A stretch of 64,000 nt of DNA, taken from positions 2,841,001 to 2,905,000 of the forward strand of contig NC_135551.1 in assembly GCF_964340395.1 (NCBI RefSeq). The letters are read 5' to 3'. Both the position numbers and the translations under genes were made by a program. The notes beneath the pieces are model-generated. The model worked only from the letters and a program-made list of their open reading frames with translations, was not told where the DNA came from and did no database searches. Within the stretch, counting starts at the first letter, position 1, and each line of letters opens with the position of its first letter. Positions 44,996-56,900 of the stretch are shown in pieces. The DNA is from Glandiceps talaboti. Taxonomy: Eukaryota > Hemichordata > Enteropneusta > Spengelidae.

Positions 44996-47900
44996 GTGCG
45001 TGCGTGCGTGCGTGTGTGTGTGTCACCATTTTCTAAAAAACGGATCAATTCGAACAAGATTTGGTAGGCGTGTCCGTAGGGTAATGGCAAGGACTGATTA
45101 GGATTTGGTCACGAAACATTAATGGTTTTTGGTAATTAGCTAGGCTATATCTCAATTTCAATATAATTTGGTACATACATTTGCGATACCAAAGCGCATC
45201 TGTCCTGAAAATATTATTGATGTAGCTTTCAGTTTTAATACGATATTGGCATTTTTCAGTAATTAGATGCGGTGGCCTCACTAAAGAAAGTTGTTGCTTC
45301 TGGTCAGGGAACGTCGCCTAAAGTGGTACGCAAATTTTTTTTTAATTGCTCATGATTAGTTCTGCAGTTGTCTTCCCTGAAGTAGCAATTAATATAGGGA
45401 GAGTTATTTTGTGTTTTCCCTTGGATCTGCAGTCTGCATTGGATGGACAAACACAAGAAAAAAGAAGATCCAGGTGGGGTATTTAAGTGATGAAAACTCA
45501 CCAGAAAATAATTCTTTTTTTTTTCTTGGCCTTAAAAATGCCTATCGTGAGATCTATGCTACAACTAACTATGAACAATGTTAAAGTGGGGATGCTTGTA
45601 AATACCACTGTAATCATTTTCTGATTTGCACAACACGTTCATTCTTCATGTCTGACCGGGCGCACATGCATCGGCCGTCTATAGTCATGATCACACATTG
45701 ATTCAGTCAGTGCCCAACATTCACATGTGTCACTGTCAACATCATGCAACACGATCCCCCAACAGTAACACAGCTTATTCGGAATCAAAATACACATGTA
45801 CTCATTTTGTTTCCATTTATCTAACCCATCAACAAATGAAAATCACAACCTGTCCCATAAAATTTGGTTTACTAAGGCTTCTGCGGCACATAGATATTCC
45901 GATTTGCGATAGCAAGTTCAGTGTTTTGCACATGTCAGTGAGTAGGTTAGAGGTCGCGACAGTGACGGTAGACAAAACATGTGAAGAGAGACGGCCATTT
46001 CGACGTCTCATCTACTCCCTCTAATGTTTCAATTTGTAGATTAAGTTTATCAAAGTTGATCTTTTTGTTGCATTTTTTATGTTAACAATTCATGTTATAA
46101 ATAGAAATGTGCATTGTCACTGTTTCTTATATGATGTCAACAAAACTTTCCCTTACGGAGTCAGTATACAAGTTGTGGGATTGATGTCAGGGCCTGGCCC
46201 TGGACTTAGGTAATTTTGATGTCTGCCGTAAAATGAATGTGCCCAAGCGACACAAGGCGGGAAAATTATTGCGTCATTTGTAATTTTAGGGGGCCAATGT
46301 CGCAAGGTCATGGCCTCAGCAGAACACTGGTAGGTCAATCTGTTGTCAAACATTGCAGAGGGCAGCCAAAAATTTATCTTCAATTTACAAGTTTGTGTTT
46401 GGAAGAAAAGTTCAATTTGATACTACATGTAATATATATAGAAGATGACAAAATATGTACAAAATAACAGAATATAAGTATAGAATACGACAGTGTTTTG
46501 TGTCTTCATCTAAAAACTACTCAATATTACCTGGTTTAGAGTACTGAAATCATCAACAACACCCTTGATTATATGTACAGCTGTCGGTGAAATACGCAGG
46601 TCAAGCTTTGTAAAATTTACAGACATGACATCACTTGATGTAGACGATGTTGTCCTGCTGAATGTCACATTGCACGGATGAAGTACCTGCAACACATAGA
46701 CATGAAATACCACCATATGAATAGTCTGACATTGTTATTTCATTATAAACAAGCCTTGTAGAAGACACATTCCCCAAATACTTTTCTTGGATAAAAATGT
46801 ATAATAGTAATGGTGGCATGAAATCATCAGAAATTCACCAATATCTTAGTATGACATCGTATTTTAAAGTGTCGACTCAGCATTCCAAGATGTTTCTAAG
46901 GGTCAGACTACCAACAAGACCAGTTAATCTACCCAACAACTTGACAAGGGACAAATAACAATAAATAGTAATAAATTACATTCTTGTACAACGAGCAAGG
47001 CTTCTTATTACATTTGAGTAATGTTTCGCCTGTTCAGGTTAACACGCTTTGCCAAACAGTCCATTTGCTGGCTTTACCGCTAGGCTATGCTGCAAACGGT
47101 GGCTTTACCGCTAGGCTATGCTGCAAACGGTGGCTTTACCGCTAGGCTATGCTGCAAACGGTGGCTTTACCGCTAGGTTATGCTGCAAGCGGTCTGTTTG
47201 CTGGCTTTACCGCTAGGCGATGCTGCAAACGGTGGCTTTACCGCTAGGCTATGCTGCAAACGGTGGCTTTACCGCTAGGTTATGCTGCAAACGGTGGCTT
47301 TACTGCTAGGCTATGCTGCAAACGGTGGCTTTACCGCTAAGCTATGCTGCAAACGGTGGCTTTACCGCTAGACTATGCTGCAAACGGTGGCTTTACTGCT
47401 AGGTTATGCTGCAAACGGTCTGTTCGCTGGCTTTACCGCTAGGTTATGCAAACATTGATAAAGCCAGCAAACAGACAGTTTGACAGAGCCTGTCTATCTG
47501 AACAGGCAAAACGTTACACATAAGTAACAAGAACCCTTGGTTGAGATACAAAAACATAATTTTACTATGTTTTACTGACTTGATGAATGTGTTTAAGGAA
47601 ATAATAATAATAATGGTTTTATACTAACAAGAAGGTTTTAAATATCCTAATAATAGTAATACTGAACTTACCTTGTGTAGAGTTTTATCAGGTATTGAAT
47701 ACACACATGAAAAGACTTGTAAATTTTTTATACTAGCTGCTAAGTCATCTTGACCATTTCGACTACCATACTCCATTTCAGCCTCAGTCTGAATGATAGA
47801 AAAATGACTACAAAATTACTTTACATTCTCAACAATTATCAGCAAAGTCCTTCAATTCTCAACAATTATCAGGAAATGACTTTACATTCTCAACAATTAT

Positions 47901-50900
47901 CAGAAAAAGTCCTTAAATTCTCAACAATTATCAGAAAATACTTTACATTGTCAAAAATCATCTTACTTCTCATAAACATCTTTCACTCTCAACAATCATA
48001 ACCTATATATATCAGAAAACTTGTCTTGACCAAAGACAAGTTGATGACAGGTAATGAAATGATTTGTACAGAGTGTGTTTTGACATTATGAAATAAGTCA
48101 GCTCATAAGAAAGATTCAACTATTTCCTGTAAATGTAAAAGTTGAAATAACTAACCTTTAGAACCAGGACTTGACTTTCTTTACTAGTAGGTTCAGCAAA
48201 CAAAACAATCTCTGGTTTTTTGATACTGGCATAGATAGTCATACTACCTGTACTGGCAGCTTCTCTACCAACAGACTGAGGTGCTACATTTAAACTGTCT
48301 GTTGATTCTGGTGAGATTAGGAGAGCATCCTCTTTTTTCTTTGGCATTGCATCTTTGAAGAAGTGTAGAACAGCCAGGTAATAGTGGGTACATACGTTTA
48401 ACCGAATACCATCGACAATAGCTTCAACTGATGACAAAAACAGAGACAAATACATTAATGGGTTATTTTTTTTACCTAAGCTATAGGTAAAGAAATGTTT
48501 CAGCTGTTTTTCCATAAATAGAGCTCTACATACTAAAATAATACACAAAAGTCATGTATTTTACATGAATAAAATTTTTTGAACACTACAAATTTCAGCC
48601 TTGTGAAATAGTAGCCACATAACAGTCCTTATGGTAATGAATGACATTGTCTACTAGTGCCCTCATAGCCAGGTAATAAATGACATTGTCTACTAGTGCC
48701 CTCATAGCCAGGTAATAAATGACATTGTCTACTAGTGCCCTCATAGCCAGGTAATAAATGACATTGTCTACTAGTACCCTCATAGCCAGGTAATAAATGA
48801 CATTGTCTACTAGTGCCCTCATAGCCAGGTAATAAATGACATTGTCTACTAGTGCCCTCATAGCCAGGTAATAAATGACATTGTCTACTAGTGCCCTCAT
48901 AGCCAGGTAATAAATGACATTGTCTACTAGTGCCCTCATAGCCAGGTAATAAATGACATTGTCTACTAGTGCCCTCATAGCCAGGTAATAAATGACATTG
49001 TCTACTAGTGCCCTCATAGCCAGGTAATAAATGACATTATAATATACCTAGTGATAATGCTGTGCCATGATTCGCTAGAATCAGTCACGTGATAGGAAAA
49101 TAGAATGACTATTTCCCTAGAGGGAAATAGTCCCATCAACTTTTACATGGTCACGTGACCACCGCACAGCAGGTCAAAATGGCAGCTTCTGACGATGTTG
49201 TCTGGCACCGCGAGTTCACAGCATGAGGTATATTATAAAACACATATTGCCTGGCCTATATTCGGGCTATAGCACCCGTTCATTACACCCTCGTGACTGT
49301 GAGTTACCAGAATCACATGCTATTTCCCTTGGCCTTTGGCCTCGGGAAATAGCATGTGATTCTGGTAACTCACAGTCCCTCGGGTGTAATAAACGGGTGC
49401 TATAGCCCTCATGGCCAGGCAATATGTGTTCATTGTCTACTAGTACTCTCATAGCCAGGTAATAAATGACATTGTCTACTCGTGCCCTCATAGCCAGGTA
49501 ATAAATGACATTGTCTACTAGTACCCTCATAGCCAGGTAATAAATGACATTGTCTACTAGTGCCCTCATAGCCAGGTAATAAATGACATTGTCTACCTAG
49601 TACCCTCATAGCCAGGTAATAAATGACATTGTCTACTAGTGCCCTCATAGCTAGGTAATAAATGACATTGTCTACTAGTACCCTCATAGCCAGGTAATAA
49701 ATGACATTGTTTACTAGTACCCTCATAGCCAGGTAATAAATGACATTGTCTACTAGTGCCCTCATAGCCAGGTAATAAATGACATTGTCTACTAGTGCCC
49801 TCATAGCCAGGTAATAAATGACATTGTCTACTAGTGCCCTCATAGCCAGGTAATAAATGACATTGTCTACTAGTACCCTCATAGCCAGGTAATAAGTGAC
49901 ATTGTCTACTAGTGCCCTCATAGCCAGGTAATAAATGACATTGTCTACTAGTGCCCTCATAGCCAGGTAATAAATGACATTGTCTACTAGTACCCTCATA
50001 GCCAGGTAATAAATGACATTGTCTACTAGTGCCCTCATAGCCAGGTAATAAATGACATTGTCTACTAGTGCCCTCATAGCCAGGTAATAAGTGTAGAACA
50101 AAATACCTCATAGCTCACCACCAAAGACAACTAACAGATTTGATGGAAGAGCACTTTGTAGATGTACTTGAAAATCACTGATTGCATCACTTTCACTTGA
50201 CCAACTTTTGATCTATGTTATTTTCACATTAAGTATCAAGGCAATCGGTCTGGAATGTTTTGCCTTTAAGTCACACACACACACACACACACTGTAAATC
50301 ATGTTTTTTTTAGCAAGCATGTTATTTTAGTGAAATTAGCAAACAGTGTAGCTTCGCTAATTCAAATTGCCGCTATTAATAGTGTGTTGAAATAATATAT
50401 TCAAAATGGACGCCAACGAAAACATCAATATTCCACACATTCGCATGTCACATATACAGTACTAGTCTACATATATAAATGGGCAGAACATCATGAATGA
50501 TTTACAACACATCATTGTGGTTTCAAATTTGAACTGGGGATCAGATTGTTGCGTAGATAACATCATGTCATCAGTGACGGCTTTGTTCATGGCAGCAACC
50601 AGTTCGGCACTTTCACTGGATTTCTTGTCGTTTGGATCTGGTAGACACAAGGAAGACTGTGCTGGCTCTCTTCAGTACTGTATATAATGTAGCATAGCGA
50701 TGTTGAAGTGGAACTATTTGATAGTACTAGTAGTTGTAATCAGCATGAAAGCAAAATGTATTCTGATGTAGTCGACAAGCTCTCCCTCGTGTTGACTGAG
50801 CAGGGGAGCATGACCTCGATTACAACGTGGTAACACAGAAATTATGTCAACTCTTGGGCCGTCAACAACACGTAGGTACTAATGTGTTTTGACACATGTG

Positions 50901-53900
50901 GCTAGGTCCCTAAATTAACACTTCACTAAAACAGTGGTAGAGCTGTGATCACTAAAAAAGCATGTTGTTAATTCAAAGTGTCTTACAGTACACACTCAAT
51001 TTGCACAATTGAAAGTATTTTCAAAAGAATGATTTTCACAAAATGTAAAGTTGATACTACAAATTAAGCCTTACCAGTTACATCTCCATTCTTATTTTGT
51101 TTATATGTCATATCAATCATTGGACATGGTCTTTTAACTGATGCTTCATCTCCATCTGGACCTGTTCTCCTTGATTTTGTCCTTGCTAGCTTATGGAACA
51201 TTCTGGTAAAAAAAAAAAGTTTAAAATTTCAACTTTTTAACTTATTTGAAAAATGAGATTCAATGAGAAAAACATTGACAAGACCTTTACTTTTAGTCTA
51301 CATTAAACTTGATTACAGTAACTGATATTTCAACCCAATATGAGAGCTCTTCTTCAGAGTATACAAACAATAACATGAACAAAATAGAATGAGTTGAATA
51401 AACCAAGTGATCAACATTTAAACAATATACTTTTAGTGATCAAACACAAACAGACAGCACTATAATATAATATTCTGAAAATAGTCTGATAGAAATGGGG
51501 AATAAAATTACAAGTTACAAAGTGGTGTACTGAAAGCTGACAGTGGTGAATGACAAACTATTCTCAATGATGTAAAAAGAACTCCCTACAATGCTAAAAA
51601 AACAGAAATGGGCTCCCTAGATTTGTAGATAACACCTACTAGGAACAGATTACAAATCAAATCAAATCAAATCAAAGTAATATGTAAACTGATTCTACCA
51701 GTAGCAGCTGTTGTCAACAAATCTAGGGAGCAGTCTGTAATTTTTTAAATCATAAGGAGTAGTTTTTACTCGTTTGTCATTCACTACTGTCAGCTTTCAG
51801 AACTCAGTCTTACAACACTTTGTAACTTGTCATTCACCACTGTCAGCTTTCAGAACTCAGTCTTACAACACTTTGTAACTTGTCATTCACTACTGTCAGC
51901 TTTCAGAACTCAGTCTTACAACACTTTGTAACTTGTCATTCACTACTGTCAGCTTTCAGAACTCAGTCTTACAACACTTTGTAACTTGTCATTCACCACT
52001 GTCAGCTTTTAGAACTCAGTCTTACAACACTTTGTAACTTGTCATTCACCACTGTCAGCTTTCAGAACTCAGTCTTACAACACTTTGTAACTTGTCATTC
52101 ACTACTGTCAGCTTTCAGAATTCAGTCTTACAACACTTTGTAACTTGTCATTCACTACTGTCAGCTTTCAGAACTCAGTCTTACAACACTTTGTAACTTG
52201 TCATTCACTACTGTCAGCTTTCAGAACTCAGTCTTACAACACTTTGTAACTTGTCATTCACCACTGTCAGCTTTTAGAACTCAGTCTTACAACACTTTGT
52301 AACTTGTCATTCACCACTGTCAGCTTTCAGAACTCAGTCTTACAACACTTTGTAACTTGTCATTCACCACTGTCAGCTTTCAGAACTCAGTCTTACAACA
52401 CTTTGTAACTTGTCATTTACTACTGTCAGCTTTCAGAACTCAGTCTTACAACACTTTGTAACTTGTCATTCACCACTGTCAGCTTTCAGAACTCAGTCTT
52501 ACAACACTTTGTAACTTGTCATTCACTACTGTCAGCTTTCAGAACTCAGTCTTACAACACTTTGTAACTTGTCATTCACTACACTCAGTCTTAAAACACT
52601 TTGTAACTTGTCATTCACCACTGTCAGCTTTCAGAACTCAGTCTTACAACACTTTGTAACTTGTCATTCACCACTGTCAGCTTTCAGAACTCAGTCTTAC
52701 AACACTTTGTAACTTGTCATTCACTACTGTCAGCTTTCAGAACTCAGTCTTACAACACTTTGTAACTTGTCATTCACTACACTCAGTCTTAAAACACTTT
52801 GTAACTTGTCATTCACCACTGTCAGCTTTCAGAACTCAGTCTTACAACACTTTGTAACTTGTCATTCACCACTGTCAGCTTTCAGAACTCAGTCTTACAA
52901 CACTTTGTAACTTGTCATTCACTACTGTCAGCTTTCAGAACTCAGTCTTACAACACTTTGTAACTTGTCATTCACTACACTCAGTCTTAAAACACTTTGT
53001 AACTTGTCATTCACCACTGTCAGCTTTCAGAACTCAGTCTTACAACACTTTGTAACTTGTCATTCACCACTGTCAGCTTTCAGAACTCAGTCTTACAACA
53101 CTTTGTAACTTGTCATTCACTACTGTCAGCTTTCAGAACTCAGTCTTACAACACTTTGTAACTTGTCATTCACCACTGTCAGCTTTCAGAACTCAGTCTT
53201 ACAACACTTTGTAACTTGTCATTCACTACTGTCAGCTTTCAGAACTCAGTCTTACAACACTTTGTAACTTGTCATTCACTACACTCAGTCTTAAAACACT
53301 TTGTAACTTGTCATTCACCACTGTCAGCTTTCAGAACTCAGTCTTACAACACTTTGTAACTTGTCATTCACCACTGTCAGCTTTCAGAACTCAGTCTTAC
53401 AACACTTTGTAACTTGTCATTCACTACTGTCAGCTTTCAGAACTCAGTCTTACAACACTTTGTAACTTGTCATTTTATTCTATGTTTTGAAATATTTATT
53501 AATAGCACTGATCAATAGATGAGTCCACAAAAACAAGAACAAGAAACCACAGTGACTGTATAATGTTGCTTCACAAATTGTAGTTGATTTTAGCAAGTAT
53601 AAGTTTCTTATATCATTGATGATAACTACACAGCTGCAATAACTTCCCACTTCACTAAACTATAATTGTAGCAGTTTAATATTTTGAATGATTATTCACT
53701 TGACTATCAATCACTACATGGTTATCTTTAACTGCATGATTGTAATTTTTCTGTTGGCATATTTGCTAGGAATAGTTGTGTCCATGTGTCCTATAACACT
53801 GATATTTCAATTATGTCTACAGTCTAACAATAACAGATTTGTACTAATGGAAGAGACCTACTTTCTGATGGCCAGTGGACTATTCTTCCTGATATCTTCC

Positions 53901-56900
53901 AGACTGATAGACATTAACATAAACTGTACTTCCATGGCTTTGTTATTATAAACAAATGCAGATAATTCTACTTCATGCATCATGAACTGTGATAAACCAT
54001 GTTTAGGATCTCTCAGTTGTAAACCACTGGCTCCATTCTTATCCTACAATAATAATAACAACAACAATGTGTAAGATAAGGATTTATGTACACAAGCTGA
54101 GTTTATCAACTTTTTACTCAGGTGGAAATACTTACATAAAACCTCAATGAAACTATTCTTAGGCTAGTATACCGGTAATACTAATATTAATATTGCTGCA
54201 TATCTTCTATAACACTATACTAATCTTCTGACATTGTCAGAACAGTTGATTGCATACATGTAGTAGGAATTTCCTCAACATTTTTTGATATTTATGATAA
54301 ATTACATCATCAGATCATTTATATGTTATATCTTAATACATATTTGAGTTCAGTTGATTGCAAGTGGTGGTTATGTATGCTCCAGTAAGTAGAATACCAC
54401 AAGTGAAATTTTAAATACTTGGGATAAATCTTGCCAAGAAATGTATCAACTCAGCTTACGTTCCTTTAAGACAGCAACAATTTTTTTTTTAAAAAGCACT
54501 GCTTGAACATTGTTAATACATTAAATTTGTTAATTGTTAAAATTAAGATGATTACAACATTTCTTTATGCAGAGATGGTCAACTTCCAGCAAGAATATTT
54601 TCAGACAATTGACTGATTTATGAGATCGGAGTAGAGGATTGAAAGGTGAAAAATTGAGATGTTACTCACCAGTCTTGGTTCATTAGTGAAGAGTTCTAAA
54701 TCAACACCTTCCATTAAAAATGAAACTCTTATTTCTTTCCAATTTCCTCTCACTTGTTGTGTTTTTTCTGCCTCATCAGCCAATGAATCGTCTTCTATAC
54801 CACTGTCTTCCCTCACTGTTTCTCCACCAATCACAGCCAACGATGCCTCTACTGGTCTCTCAACACGTGCTTCAACTAATGACAAAATACAGTCAATGGT
54901 ATTGTAGCACAACTGTAAAGTTTGTGATAGTTTAAAAAAATGTTCATCCACATGTCAATCCATCCCTATTGTTACCCAATGCAATATACACCATCATTTT
55001 ACTGTAAGTTGCTATACTGAAATATCTTGGTTTCTGGGTGACTGTGTGTTATTTTTTGAATGTTTATCTACTTGCCCAATTTTTCCTGTTGTTATTGTTA
55101 CACCATCACTTGACTCTTGCCATGGGCAGGATCACATTGCTAAGTATACACCATCACTTGACTCTTGCCATGGGCAGGATCACATTGCTAAGTATACACG
55201 TGTTGTTATTGTTACACCATCACTTGACTCTTGCCATGGGCAGGATCACATTGCTAAGTATACATGTGTTCACTTTTTTGGATGCTTATCCACTTGCTTA
55301 ACCATCTCTGTTGTTATCTTTACAATTTTTCTACTCATTTAGATTTAGATTTATGTCAATAATACATGCTACCAGGTATTCCCAATAAGATGAATATTAT
55401 GTGCAACCGTGTAATCCCACTGAGAACAATAGTACATGCAACCATGTATTCCCACTGAGAACAATAGTACATACAACCATGTATTCCCACTGAGAACAAT
55501 AGTACATGCAACCATGTATTCCCACTGAGAACAATAGTACATACAACCATGTATTCCCACTGAGAACAATAGTACATGTAACCATGTATTCCCACTGAGA
55601 ACAATAGTACATGCAACCATGTATTCCCACTGAGAACAATAGTATTATGCAACCATGTAATCCCACTGAGAACAATAGTACATGCAAGCATGTAATCCCA
55701 CTGAGAACAAAAGTACATGCAAGCATGTATTTCCACTGAGAACAATAGTACACGCAACCCTGTATTCCCACTAAGAACAATAGTACATGCAAGCATGTAA
55801 TCCCACTGAGAACAAAGTACATGCAAGCATGTATTTCCACTGAGAACAATAGTACACGCAACCCTGTATTCCCACTGAGAACAATAGTACATGCAACCAT
55901 GTATTCCCACTGAGAACAATAGTACCGGTACATGCAACCATGTATTCCGACTGAGCAATGGCATATGCAACAATGCATTAATTCCCTCTAAGAACAATAG
56001 TATGGCAACCACATGTTCACCACGTACTGAACAACACTATCGACAAAAACAAAGCTTTAAAACTATACAATGCAAAATTTAAAAGTTCACCTAATTCTTC
56101 TCCAACTTCGGACACAACTGTTGTCTCCTGGACCTGTCCTTCTTGTAAGTTATGAGTAGACACAGCAATCATTGTAGCCAAGTCCAGCTCACCAAGGTTT
56201 ATCTACAATAAAATGATGTACACATTAAAACACCCTATCAATAGTAGTGAACACAGTCTTGTAGTGCTTTTTATTGTTACTTTCTCATTCACCTTTTAAC
56301 AAATAATTTGACATTATGTCATAAAGGTACATGGTCAGCAACTCCTGAGTATGTTCTGTCATATTTGTTTCCAAATAAAAGGTTAGTACTTATATTTGAC
56401 CCTTCGCTATCACTTGTCTAAAGACTAGCAGTCACTGACAAACGTCCTACTATATAAACTGCAGGGATACTGTTTTCCCACACTACATAAATAAAATGAT
56501 GTCATTTTATTCAAATACATGACAGTGTAGTGTGAGAAAACAGTATCCCTGCAGTTTATATAGTAGGAATATTGTCAGTGACTGCTAGTCTTTAGACAAG
56601 TGATAGAAGAAAAATACTTACAAGTTGCCAACCATGCCCCTTTAATGTCTAAGAATGTCAATTAGTGTTACTGACAAACAATAATCATAAATAAACTTAG
56701 ATTTAATAGGTTTCAATATACAGTCAAACCTGTCTTAGCGGTCACCCTGACAGAGCGGCCACCTTCTCTAAGCGGTCACTTTGTGGCAGTCCCATGCAAT
56801 TTTACATGTTAATGACACTTGATAGAACGGCCACCTCTTTAACGCGGTCAGCGGCCACCTATTACCGGCCCAATTTGGTAATTATACTGTGTATAACGGT

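Noticed and set aside
45698-46024. 108-codon plus-strand frame
   Set aside because: No recognisable domain, no splice or promoter context, composition like its surroundings.
50462-50650. Minus-strand 62-codon frame (MCLPDPNDKKSSESAELVAAMNK...)
   Set aside because: Looks protein-like in composition, but I recognise no family and see no fitting splice phase for VPS13; left as a possible element remnant.
53688-53951. Plus-strand hydrophobic frame, possible membrane protein
   Set aside because: Its right half is antisense to exon 10; the left half has no motif.
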